Notes: generated by a model not told the origin, from the sequence alone. A DNA stretch of 64,000 bases from Cladopsammia gracilis (GCA_022457155.1 JAJGOT010000346.1:770001-834000), one strand, 5' to 3'. Counted from the stretch's first letter, positions 11,146 through 21,426 are shown. Program-made: numbers and translations.

Positions 11146-11914
11146 AATGCACAAGTGAGGCAAAGATGGATACTATTTGTCTGTTTAAGTAATGATCCGC
11201 ATAAGAAGGAAAGTGCTAACGGCAATGCACAATAGAATGTCAACTTTTTTCATTGTTACAACTAGTGATCTCATTGGCCTAGACTCAAAGACCGCTAAAA
11301 AGTTAATGTTCAAGGTGCATTTTGTCTGATTTTTTAAAGGTTTCAAGTAATTTGAGACCCAATCGCACAACATGCAATTTTTAAAAGAAATTGTATTTGA
11401 GAAGTTCATCAAAGAAGCAAAATTATTAGCTGTTGTCTTCTGCTATTCTGATTGGTTACGCACGAACAGTTCCTAAAATTTATTGAACCATCAGCCCCTT
11501 ATCTATTCTTGATTTCAAAGAAATTCTATGTGAGAAAGAGCCAATGCAGCAGAACAATGAAGTTTACTGTAGTTCTTATTTGGAGCATTACTTAATTGTA
11601 CAGTCCTATCATTGAACATTTGCATACACTGGTTTTGTTGAAATACAAATGTAAATAGTATGATTTTATATTGTTACACGCCATGATATCTCTACTTGTC
11701 GCACTTGTCACAGTTTTTCTTTACTATAGAAAACATAAGCCAGAGCCTTGAATTTCTGCACGCACCTGGGGGCCTGTAATCACCATAGAAATGTACATGC
11801 TGTTGACTTAAATATATTTATATTTATTGCTTATATTGCACATTTTAACATAGGGAAATGATCAAATGTGCATTACAACACTGTTCGGGGCACTTTGCCA
11901 GACTGCTAATGCAG
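11146..11914. other. Non-coding spacer
   Basis: AT-rich; nothing supportable apart from the SINE that begins near 11915. Confidence 0.4.
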
Positions 11915-12254
11915 TTTACAGTAATGTGGAATGTGACACAGCTGCCCCCCGTAACTTAAACAAAGCCAGACCACAGACACCGGGGACTACATCCCCTCCT
12001 CTTTGCAAAGAGTGCTGTGGGACATTTAACGTCCCCTACATCAAGGACAACTAACAAATGTAGGAGACAAGGCCAATGGCTTAACATCACCGCCTAATGA
12101 TGCAATCATCTGAACTGAGGCAGATGTTGAGCACACAGTTAGCATGATCTTACCAGTTATTTTGGGACCCTGGTTTTTGGTCCGGCCGGGGTTTGAACCT
12201 ACGACCTCCCGCCTATAGTCCAGCATTCTACAAACTGAGCTGACCAGTTGGCGG
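11915..12254 (-). mobile_element. tRNA-derived SINE
   Basis: Read on the minus strand from 12254 it starts with a tRNA-like head: an A-box region TGGTCAGCTCAGTTTGTAG (12246-12228) and a B box GGTTCAAACC (12199-12190), separated by about 30 nt as in RNA polymerase III internal promoters. A non-tRNA body follows, with a hairpin-like GGGACGTTAAATGTCCC at about 12018-12034. Head-to-body order identifies a SINE; the 3' boundary is approximate. The acceptor-stem half is degenerate, so this is not a functional tRNA. Confidence 0.75.
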
Positions 12255-12451
12255 TCATTATGTCAAGGTGTTACTTGCCTAATTGGTTTCACACATTCCT
12301 TTAGACACCAAGAAAGCCACATATGTCAATGTTGTTGTACACAATCTGTCAGAGTTATTCAGACCTCCAGTGGGAGGAAATAACCAGACTTTTTAGTTAA
12401 ATTGGATCAGACTACATTTATTTTTAGTAAAGATTTCTTTTCGCAGCAGAT

Positions 12452-13300
12452 ATGAATTTGGATTCCGCTTACATGAAATTACATTTGACTCCTGGCGCTT
12501 GTGATGGCATGATCTTCGCAGTGACCATCGTGCCATGTTCCATTGAATCTATTCAACATCTCTCGATCCCAAGAAGGCATGGTACACTTTCAATGATTGC
12601 TTGTGTTTTCATCCTCCGAGACGATTCTGTGAAAACAACATTTTAAAACTCTTTTCCGAGGAAATCTGCAATGTCAATGTGAAGGGCTAGTCTTATCCAG
12701 TTGTTTCAACAGTGGCACCAAGGGCTCCAAAAAGCTATTTGTAGGCACTCTTTTGCTTTGATTTCCGGAAATTTATGTGGAAAGAACCCTGCAGATGGCC
12801 AGTTCTTCAGAACAGAGCTCTTTAAAGCTGTGAAAGACAACATCAATAAATTTCTGCAACCACTTGAAGGAGGAAAGGATGAAAGCCCCCCAAAAGTGGA
12901 GGAACTCCTGCAAAAATTCTCCTAATACCCCAAGCGGATCTCCTTCGAGTTCTGCTGCAGAAAATTCCCATTTCGGTTCCTTATATGTCAGACATTGAGA
13001 ACTCGACTTATGCTCTGGCAACGTGGACACTCCGTGTGAACTACAGCTTGACATTAGGTGACATGATCGCTGAGTGCTGTCTTTTCAAGAGGAAAGCAAT
13101 TTTGATGGGAAAAAATGTTGTGTCGGGTGTATTTATTAGAGTGGAAAAGGAGCTAGGAGCTGAGGAACTTTGGCAAAAATTTGTTGAGGTGCTTCCGACT
13201 GGATTCTTCTCCTGACTAGACGAATCCAAAATCTCAGATGACGGCTGGCAGATGCTGTTAAATCGAACCATTCATTCATTTAAATTCGCCAGTATACCAG
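12452..13300 (+). pseudogene. Unidentified degraded coding region
   Basis: Several overlapping plus-strand frames look protein-like but are broken. One is 12701-12925 (...FFRTELFKAVKDNINKF...), another 12985-13215 (MSDIENSTYALATW...LWQKFVEVLPTGF). Between them the frame shifts at least twice. I do not recognise the family. It ends 90 bp before the TTAA where the large transposon inserted, and could be an older repeat or a decayed host gene. Confidence 0.3.
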
Positions 13301-13391
13301 CCAATTGTACAGGTGAATGTGTTTACTTTAATTAAGCTTGTACTGACTGGTCAATATCTCACAGTAACATGACAGTTTCTGAAGGCCTTAA

Positions 13392-13767
13392 GAGGGATTT
13401 CCCCTAAGGGTCACCTATCACATGCAAAATAATTTTTTTTCAAAATCCTCAAAATTGGCACGATTAAAGGTCCTTGGGCACTGAATCTATCGCTATATGT
13501 TTGAGTCCGATCAGAATTTTATTTTAGGCAAACGGCGCTAAAATGTAAAATTTGACGTCATTTCCGGTTTTTAAAGGTCACTTGTGTGGTCTCCAAACAC
13601 TGCTCAAAATCGCTTTAGCGTGGTGATATTTTTGCAAATAAATTTGCCAGCCTAAATCTAGACATAATAACGACTTTTCAACGGTAAAGATTTTAAGAGA
13701 AAATTTAAAGCATAATATTTTACAGAATTTTCAATAATTAGTACGGTTTTAGCACGATTTGCGTATG
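13392..13767 (+). repeat. Left terminal inverted repeat of the TTAA element
   Basis: 376 bp, matching the reverse complement of 21716-22090 with a few differences (one T in the GGGATTT block, one T in a T-run, one G/A near 13509). Similarity ends abruptly after GCGTATG. Confidence 0.96.
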
Positions 13768-13780
13768 CCCGGTATGACCA

Positions 13781-13934
13781 ATCGATAAAAACCGATATCG
13801 GAAAACCGTTCGATAAATCGATATCAATCGATAATTTTTAATTAATCGATATCGATTTTATCGATCAATCGATAGAAATCGATACTCACAGTCTTCCGCG
13901 TATTTAACGATATCGATTTTATCGATTAATCGAT
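13781..13934. promoter_or_regulatory. Cluster of 11 ATCGAT sites inside the left inverted repeat
   Basis: Exact ATCGAT at 13781, 13817, 13827, 13845, 13851, 13860, 13868, 13878, 13912, 13921 and 13929, with extra half sites (TTCGATAA, CCGATATCGG). ATCGAT-like sequence is a preferred in vitro target of CUT-homeodomain proteins (CUX1, Onecut). The next gene inward encodes such a protein. The cluster lies between the left terminal repeat and the 3' end of that gene; no equivalent cluster lies inside the right repeat. Role as operator, transposase-complex assembly site or enhancer is inference. Confidence 0.75.
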
Positions 13935-14064
13935 TTTAACGGAGTATCAAAAACCATACAAAATAAAACTGCTTCTATGTGGACAGCGTTTTAATTTAAT
14001 ATAAAACAATGAACAGAAACATTAAGCAACCAAGGATTTATTTCATTAAGTCAACACATTAACT

Positions 14065-15291
14065 TCATTCTTTGTTTTTTCTTTTGTTTCTTTGGTTCTG
14101 GAACCATGTTTTAACCTAAAAGGAAAAAAAAAAAGAAACCAAATTTATATGTTTATTGCATGCAACCGTATCCCGGTTAATCATTTTGACTCTTATATTC
14201 CCGGTATATTCTCGCAAGGTCTCTCGATGATTTTACTTTATATCTCCAGGAAAAAGCTATCTTAAATTCACTTACTTGGTGTTGCTCTAAGTCAAAGTTC
14301 TCGGCCAACTTTTCCATTAGCTGTGCCGTCGGACGGCCCTTTGTCCTTCCATATGCATGGTTTAGTCCACTCAGCTGAAATTCAGTAAAGTGGACCCTCT
14401 TTTTCTTTGCAGCATTCACTTCCTCCTCATCCGAGCTAACAGCTGCTTTTCTCTTTCCTAACAAAGAGTCTCATGTCATTATAAAGGCATTTTGGGAGAA
14501 GGGGAGGGGATGTTACTTGATATACCCTTGGGTGGGTAGAGGCGGTCCGCCACGGTAAACTAACCCTGTTTTAGCTGGGCTTAAGACAAACGTCGTCCAT
14601 TTTCCTACCCTAAATTTCCGATTTTTCTCTCTATTTAGGTCATTTACCTAAGAAAAGATACCGACTTTTTAAAGCCCTTTTAAGGGATTGACCTTCCTTG
14701 CTCACCCCCCCCCCCTCAGTAGATTATGTCCGTCTTGAATTATATCCTAGAATATACTTCGAAAATGATATAAAACCCAAATACCTTGTTTGAGAGCAAT
14801 AAGTTGTTGCTGCTCCTGTTTGTCATTGAGAAAATTCTCCATTTTCTCGTAGATCCATTTGCCTTGGCCTTTTGGTAGCTCGGCCGGCGGCTGTCTTAAA
14901 ACGTCAGAGAGTGTTGACTGCTTTCTGCTTAAAATTTTCTCAGCAAATAATGCCTGGCTTACGCTATTCTTCTTTAGCCAGGCAATGACACCATCCGCTA
15001 TGGCTTTTGGCGTCTGGACCGGTTCCCTTTCGTCTTCTAAAAATTCAAAACAATGCCAAGAATAAGGACTTCTGACTGTCCGTTGCACACTATTTTAAAA
15101 ACAGATTCTGGTGACCATATTTCCAAGCGGAATGGTGTAAATTACTTACTTTCAGCATTCTTGTCTTCGGAAATCAACAACGATTCTGCTTCCTGCGGGC
15201 GGGCGGCTTGAACTGCGCATTCTTCAATAGATCCCCCTTTTTCTTGAACAAAAGTCATAAGAGCACTTCTGTCCTCCTTATCGAGTGTCAT
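14065..15291 (-). CDS. CUT-domain plus homeodomain protein encoded inside the transposon
   Basis: Four exons on the minus strand: 15150-15291, 15036-14785, 14457-14276 and 14115-14065. All donors are GT and all acceptors AG, and phases agree (1, 1, 0), giving 627 bp and 208 aa from MTLDKEDRSAL to RNKRKNKE-stop. Residues about 50-120 form a CUT domain (VQTPKAIADGVIAWLKK, then SQALFAEKIL and TLSDVLRQPP). A basic linker (AAKKKR) leads into a homeodomain at about 150-207 (RVHFTEFQLSGLNHAY ... VKTWFQNQRNKRK), with W48, F49, Q50, N51 and R53 in place. CUT-homeodomain proteins are sequence-specific nuclear transcription factors; this one is short, with a single CUT like Onecut. An AATAAA signal follows near 14037. 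The gene is divergent from the HIRAN-like gene and adjacent to the ATCGAT cluster. Host capture or long-term element gene are both possible. Confidence 0.9.
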
Positions 15292-15502
15292 TTTAAATGT
15301 TACAGAATTCATTTCTAAGCCCTACTTTCCCTAGTACTGAAGGAGATGTCTGAAGTGACCAAGGACCACCAAAGTAACATCCAAGTAACACGCTTTACGC
15401 ACGTGATGTGGACATGACTGACCACTGTCAGATGGCCGCTTATCTTATCAATACATACACGCGGAAATATTGCGACACAAGCATTAGAATCTTTCCCTGT
15501 AC
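15292..15502. promoter_or_regulatory. Divergent intergenic region between CUT-homeobox and HIRAN-like genes
   Basis: About 210-280 bp separate the start codons of two head-to-head genes, so it probably holds a bidirectional promoter. It contains a CACGTG E-box near 15400 and one ATCAAT near 15449, a related CUT-homeodomain site. No clear TATA box in either direction. Confidence 0.45.
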
Positions 15503-15571
15503 ATGTTTAGACTAACTGCCCGTAAACATCAAGCGTTTTTAGATCGTTCGCAGTCTTTTGCTAGTTGCAAA

Positions 15572-16178
15572 ATGTCAAGCAGTTCCAGGAGTGATGTTTG
15601 TGGAAAGTCATCGGGAAGTGAGACTCTTCAGTTTGAAGCGACCGTAAAGGGCTTACACGAGTGTAGCTTTGGCATTTCTGTGGGAGATGTGTTTGAACTT
15701 CGCAGAAAGATTGGAAGTAGAGGAAAGGCTTTCGAAGTGCTATGTAGCCAAGGAAGGGTGGGACACTTGGAAAAAGACCTAGTACCAGTACTTTGGGACT
15801 TAAAACCATCTACTGTGCTGAAAGGGTAAGATTAAGGTCGATTGTGATCTTTATTTTTGTAATTGTGGCGCACGAACAAATTCCAGATTTTGGTAAACAG
15901 ACACTTATCTCATTAGCCATTGATTGATAGGCTTCTTATAGTCCTTTGTCGTAATCCCTGACATTAAAGATGAATCGTTTACCTTAAGTTATTAATATTG
16001 CAATTTTTTGGTCATATGCAGGATTGCTACTGGAAGTCCTTTTCCAGATCCCGTAGGGAGGTGGCGTAAAGGAGGCGGAATAAATCTACAGATAAAGGTC
16101 ATAGCAAGTGATACGACCAGCAGTGAAGTGAAATTACTGATGGCTAGACTGAGTGATCTTGGAGTGCAGGCTGAATAG
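15572..16178 (+). CDS. HIRAN-domain-like small protein
   Basis: Exon 1 (15572-15825) and exon 2 (16022-16178) join across AAAGG|gtaaga ... atgcag|GATT in phase 2, giving 136 aa; an in-frame upstream ATG at 15503 would add 23. The chosen ATG has a better context (CAAAATGTC) and is followed by a serine-rich start. The core, FEATVKGLHECSF then GDVFELRRK, then GRVGHLEKDLVPVLWDL, follows the HIRAN pattern (beta start, basic strand, VGHLP-like turn, final helix). HIRAN domains bind DNA 3' ends in HLTF/Rad5-type proteins; here the domain stands alone without helicase. Its job in the element is unknown; binding transposition intermediates is a guess. Confidence 0.7.
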
Positions 16179-16625
16179 AATCAAGCTGTGTGGTCTTGAT
16201 AATGAACCATTGTTAATGAAAAGCCGACTGAAATAAAATACATGTATAATCCTGCAAGGCAAAAAAAAACTGTGTTGTTATTTGTATGCTTTACACCCAC
16301 ATGCACTGGAATGTCCCGAAATATAATATATTTGACATACGCACTTGTACCTGATTTTTCGTTCTTTATTGCTTGTTGACAATACATCTTTGGCTTGTTA
16401 GCATCCCACCAGGGTATCCCATCTTAAATGAAAGATATTTCACCGTCCTAAAAGCCCTTACATCCGGTTATCTCAAATTCCGGTACCAGACAGCGTGGTA
16501 CAAAGTACAATTTCAAACAGTTGCAACAAACCCGACTGGTTGGCTTGTCACCTTCTCCAATTTGCATTGAAACGTGGATATAACGTTACTTTCAAGGAAT
16601 GCGGTAGCCAGACAACAACGTCAAA

Positions 16626-19602
16626 ATGTATTCCCCTTATTTGTTAGGGGCTTTCCTCTTTTTGAACTGTGTTACACAATACTATGTTTCCGGTACCCAA
16701 CTTTCCAAAATTATAACTGACTTGGAAGGTTTAGGCTTTACGGATCAACTCAGGTCAGATGATGACTATGCTTCTTCGTTGTACTGCCGTCCGTGTCAAA
16801 AGGTCGTCACATATACAGATGTCACCAAGCTCGCATGGCTTCTTCGTCGTCACAGCGAAACAGAGAGGCATAAAATGCTATCAGGGTGGACATTAACCGC
16901 TGATTATAAACCCATCAAAACCTTTACCGGAAGTAAGTATTCAAATGAGTTTTCTTACTTCAGTTAGTAATTCCCAACTGAGACAATATATAATAATCAC
17001 CTAATGTTGCAAATTGCTTGACGTTTTTCTTTCCCATTGTTTATGTGCAGATGCGAAAAAGATAACTTCCTTTTGGAGTTCTTCGTCAACTAAACCTACA
17101 ACTAAGTCTACAGGCACTAGTGAAAAGGCGAGGAAAACCCAACTGGATCTGCAGTCGATGGAGAGAAAACGAAAAGCAGCGGAAGGTCTTGTAGAAGATG
17201 AATTGATAAACAAGGTAAGTTAGTTTTGAATTATATTTTTTTATTTTGATAGTTTGACTGATGAGGACGTTTATAGGCAGAACGGACGCATATAAAAAAG
17301 TTCGGGTAACAAAGATTTTGTTGAAAATTCTACATTCTACGAGGCTATGATAGAATTCCCTGTGATAACGTAAGTAGCTTAATAGTGTCTTACAGTACTC
17401 AGTTCAAAATCAACCTATTTCTTTTAGGCTACAAGGATAGCGGTAATTGAAAAAGAAACCCACTTCGGACGCAAATTGTCTGATGCTCTTGTTGGGGGAG
17501 AAAAAGAAGCCCCAGCTCTCACAAACGTCGAAATCGAAATCCTTCAAAGCGCCAGTGAGGAAAAGATTCGAAAAATAGAGCAAGATGCTGCTAATCGTGT
17601 ACATTTAGAAACTCGTTTGGAAACTATGATACAAAGTTGTTTGGCTGTGAAAGCTAACACCCAACTCTATACAGATGTATTTCGTCGATGTGCTGCTGTA
17701 ACGGACATTATCGCGGACGGCGTTTCTGTTCAGAAACAAACAGATGACCTCGCAGTGAGATATGTCACCGCCCTGCTAGGCTATACCGACTTGCAAACCT
17801 ACTACAGCCAAAAAATTGAAAGTCTGCAAAATAAAGTGGTGAATTTTGAAATTGAAGTGCAAAGACTTGAGACATTAATTCAAAAAGGAATCCGTAACGA
17901 TCATGTACCAGAAGTCGCATTAAAACTGGCTTGTTTGATGAAAACTGAAAAACATGGAGAAACAGATCCTTTGATAAAAATTCTAACTGACTCTATCTGT
18001 AACAGAGGAAAGGAATCAAAAACATGGTCCGATGAAACTAAGTCTCTATTCGCAATAATCTTAAACTACGGGGGCGCAGCTCTGGCCAAAATTGTTAGAA
18101 CAAGATTGGGTGGACCACACCTCTCAACGATCTACAGGCAAAGCCGAAGCAGTTATGTCATTCCAACGGTCCTCACCGATAAATCTTTTTCGATGGCTAG
18201 AGTCTTTTACGAAAAGATTGGTTACACTGGGCCATTTATTCTTGCAATCGATGCTACAACTTTAATTGCAACATTGCGCGTAAGAGGAAATAAAATAATT
18301 GGCTTAGCAACGGAGACTGAAGTTACTGTGTCGACAGCACAAGATATAATTGACATAGTGAACTCCGAGTCATATGAAAAAGCAAAACTGGCTAATGCTT
18401 TCGTCTTATCTCCTATGGTCCAACACACACCAAGTTTTACTCTCTGTATAAGCCCCGTAGTGAAAGGACAGGACTACCAGACCGTAAAAGGATGGATGAC
18501 TCAAACAATGGAAATGGGATCTACCCACAATATCGAAATCTTGGGGATAGGCGCGGATGGAGACTCAAAGTTCCGTAAGCACTATTTTCAAGAGCACAAA
18601 CGAAATGATGATCTATCAGAAGAGCAGATTACTCTAGATTACAAGGGCTTTGATTTTGCAGCAAGAACATTTCAGACGGAAGATTGCAGAACATGTAAAA
18701 CAATGATGTTTCCTGATTGGAGGCATATTTTAAAAAAATGGAGAAATCAATTACTAAATGTGAAAAGAATTTTACTAATGGGAAGCAACATCGCACAGAT
18801 CGAACATTTAATGCAAACTTATTTGAGTTTCAAATTGGAGTGTGGTCTGTGGAAAAGCGACGTTTATGTCCGCGATAAGCAGAACGTGGACGCAGCTACA
18901 CGACTGTTAAAACCTGAGGCTCGTCACTACTTAAAAATCTGGAATGAAAAGGCCTCACTTGCAACGAGAGTGTACCTCAAGGTTGGCGAAAGTCTTTTTT
19001 CGGCGTTCACCGAAAAAGAATTGTCCGTTCGTGAAAGGGCAAAGCGTGCATGGCTCCCAGTGACTTTCTTAAGACTCTGGAGAGCTTGGCTTAAGATGGA
19101 GGGATATCCTACTGACCATTACTTTATATCAGGACAGACCTATGACGATGTTATTCTGGCTGGACACTCTATCATTATTTCAATGAAACTTTATGCAATT
19201 TATTATCCGGAACTTCCTTATGAGCCTTGGATGTTTGGTTCCGATTCTTGCGAGGTTTTATTTTCAAGTTTACGTGGATTTTGCCGCGGGAAACCAAACC
19301 TGACGTTGTTAGACTTATTAGACTTTGCAAGGAGAATTCAGAAGCTAAAGGAAATGAATCCCAAGCCCTTCAACCAGTTAAATGATAAAAAGTGGCCCAC
19401 AGATATGGACGCAGAACTGACTTTGGGTTTGCAAGAAGCCGAGAAGGAGGCGATCAAGACTGCCGAACTGTTAGGAATGATCGCCAGTCTAGAAAGGGCC
19501 AATGTCGTGACAAGCACAAAAGAAGGAGGTGTTGTGTTGATAAATCCTACCACAGATGTTGTACCGCAAATAAACCTGACGAAAATAACATTTTACAAGT
19601 AG
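16626..19602 (+). CDS. Transposase of the TTAA element (zinc finger plus RNase H-fold, Kolobok/P-like)
   Basis: Exons 16626-16932, 17051-17214 and 17428-19602 splice in phase (donors gtaagt, acceptors gcag and ttttag), giving 881 aa. The N-terminus holds a Cys/His finger, YCRPCQKVVTY ... HSETERH, followed by a basic K/R-rich linker with likely nuclear signals (ERKRKAAE). A coiled coil lies near residue 280. Probable catalytic acids: D432 (FILAIDATTL), D534/D536 (GIGADGDSKF) and E766 (FGSDSCEVLFSSLRG). PDWRHILKKWRN at about 586-597 matches the D-x2-H-x3-K-x2-RN block seen in P/THAP9-type enzymes. Proteins with this ending, including GSDSCE and RGKPNL, recur in coral gene sets as I remember them. 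The exact 5' start is uncertain; an upstream exon is possible. Confidence 0.82.
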
Positions 19603-19739
19603 AAGACTTGCTAGAAATTGAAAACGATGTATTGATAAACGCCATAGATGAAAGTGAAAACGAAATCACTACTTCTTTCATCAATCTTGCAGCTAAGGCA
19701 AAAGAAAACACCATAAATACTGAACAATATAATGAAAAC

Positions 19740-21227
19740 ATGAACGAAGAAGAGGGTGACGAAGAGTATGACGATGGCGCGCCCACGAATTGTGTTTTCT
19801 ATCGTTTGGGTAGTTGCCGATACAGAGAAAGTACGTTCCGTGCCCCAAAAGAAACTAACTGGCTTGGCTGTGAATTTCCTGGATGTAACAAGTGGTTTCA
19901 CGAAGTATGTTTGGGACTTAAATTTCCGAATGACAAAGCGCGAGAAGCGTATACTTATTTCTGTAAGGATCACCCTTCGGCTGGTTACGCTTCTCAAAAG
20001 AAAGTTGTTAGCAGCACCGAAGACAAGGATATCCTGGAGAAGGACCCACTATCAGCAAATAAGCAGAATCGTGTCATACGTGACGAGAATGGAAACTACA
20101 GAATGCCGAAGATGTCAACGTGCTACGTTGAGTTCAACGGCGTCTACTATCACATAGCCCAGTTCTTGTCTCTACAGCAAGGTAAACAGTATATGCCAGC
20201 TACCTCAAGAAATTCACGCTGGATGGCAGTTTCCAAGGTAAATTATTATGACAGCATTGGAAAAATATCGAGATCGCAAGAAAAGGAAGACTTGATTTGT
20301 AACTCATTCGCGGCTTTTTGGATGGGCAAGGAAGGACTTATAATTGGTAAAGTCATCCGAATGTATTGCAATCCCTGTGCAAAAAGTGCATATCCTATTT
20401 TAACTTGTGATAGTAAGGATTCCAAGAGTAGCACAGTGACCTGTTGTGTTAATGTAGCACCGGTAGACACTGAAAATAACACCTGGATTTTACAAGTTAA
20501 AAACCGTTTCGTCTGGTGCCCAATGAAATCCCTTATAGCCAAACTAACTCTAATTGAACGGGAGAATGTTTTGGAAGTAAATGGCGATGATGTCAAAAAT
20601 ATATTAGCAATGCTGCCGCAACTTCAAGAAACAGAGAAAAGAAGACAAGAAGAGGAGTCAAAGGAGAAAGAAACTAGAATAAGAAAAAAGAAAGAAGGAC
20701 CCCCAGAAGAGATGAGTGTGGCATTACTGAAAGAGGTTTTAAAGGAGATGGGTGTCAGTTTTAAACACAATTCAACAAAGGCCCAACTAATGGAAAAAGT
20801 AAAAGAAGTCCGCGAGAGCCACAGAGAAGCAACATATTCTCATGCCCACAGCAGCAAATCAGTCCACAGTCAAAAAACCTCAGAACGCTCTCGCCAAAAT
20901 TATTGGAATCAGTTTAGAAATGACACGCATCCTCTGCCTTTGTGGATCATGTATGATCCACAGAGGAAAAGTCGCATTTTGACCATAATCATTTTAATGT
21001 TAATTTTATTGGCATTTACAAACATGTTTTCTGAGCTTCTTAATGTTGAGTTCCTTTCAAATTTATATCAGTTATTTTTGTTTCATTACCTCTCTTCTGC
21101 TTTAGTTGCGGAGTTCATCATTTACTTCGTTTTACTTATTTATAGAATGATTTTAGCTCTGATTTGTAGTATGATTTTTGCGGCGGCGAGGGTTTTGCTG
21201 ACAAAACATTTACTGGAGACTGTCTAG
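19740..21227 (+). CDS. PHD-like / SAP-like protein with hydrophobic C-terminus (second frame of the TTAA element)
   Basis: Open frame following the transposase in another reading frame; the first good ATG is at 19740 (495 aa), but the open frame also overlaps the transposase end. A phase-consistent 68-bp intron (GAG|gtgttg near 19530 to acaag near 19600) could fuse it to the transposase; the donor is weak. Order: acidic start (NEEEGDEEYDDG), PHD-like finger (LGCEFPGCNKWFHEVC ... YFCKDH, about 25-80), a Trp/Cys-rich globular region, a coiled basic stretch, a SAP-like helix pair at about 322-357 (SVALLKEVLKEMGVSF), then two to three hydrophobic segments at about 412-480 suited to membrane insertion. 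PHD fingers read histone tails and SAP motifs bind AT-rich DNA; with membrane segments this suggests nuclear-envelope tethering, purely as inference. Confidence 0.65.
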   Translation: MNEEEGDEEYDDGAPTNCVFYRLGSCRYRESTFRAPKETNWLGCEFPGCNKWFHEVCLGLKFPNDKAREAYTYFCKDHPSAGYASQKKVVSSTEDKDILEKDPLSANKQNRVIRDENGNYRMPKMSTCYVEFNGVYYHIAQFLSLQQGKQYMPATSRNSRWMAVSKVNYYDSIGKISRSQEKEDLICNSFAAFWMGKEGLIIGKVIRMYCNPCAKSAYPILTCDSKDSKSSTVTCCVNVAPVDTENNTWILQVKNRFVWCPMKSLIAKLTLIERENVLEVNGDDVKNILAMLPQLQETEKRRQEEESKEKETRIRKKKEGPPEEMSVALLKEVLKEMGVSFKHNSTKAQLMEKVKEVRESHREATYSHAHSSKSVHSQKTSERSRQNYWNQFRNDTHPLPLWIMYDPQRKSRILTIIILMLILLAFTNMFSELLNVEFLSNLYQLFLFHYLSSALVAEFIIYFVLLIYRMILALICSMIFAAARVLLTKHLLETV

Positions 21228-21268
21228 CATTACAACTACGCAGCTTCGTACTTCGTAGTACATGTATC

Positions 21269-21345
21269 GCCGTGCCGAGCGTGACAGAGCTGGTGACCTG
21301 GGACAAAGTAAAACTTGTCACGGTGCCTGTCACGCTCGGCACGGC
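21269..21345. promoter_or_regulatory. 19-bp GC-rich hairpin
   Basis: GCCGTGCCGAGCGTGACAG at 21269-21287 and its exact complement at 21327-21345 flank a 39-bp loop containing further GTGAC/GTCAC copies. It lies after the PHD/SAP frame and before a possible first exon, so it may be a terminator-like or promoter-proximal palindrome. Confidence 0.6.
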
Positions 21346-21426
21346 AATGAGCGGACTTGTCACAGGGCCGATCGTGAATGCTTCGATGGTCTTTCAAGAC
21401 ATTTTATTGGATTGTAGAAGCTCAAA

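Noticed and set aside
12184..12254. Functional tRNA gene
   Set aside because: A and B boxes are present but the acceptor stem does not pair and a SINE body follows.
13329..13341. TTAATTAAGCTT in the left flank as part of a longer duplication of the TTAA element
   Set aside because: It lies about 50 bp outside the terminal repeat while its match abuts the right end, so it cannot be the same target duplication.
19392..19602. Arg-rich start of the long frame overlapping the transposase end
   Set aside because: This part is out of frame with a conserved transposase C-terminus and is a mirror of its coding sequence; the real start is later or by splicing.
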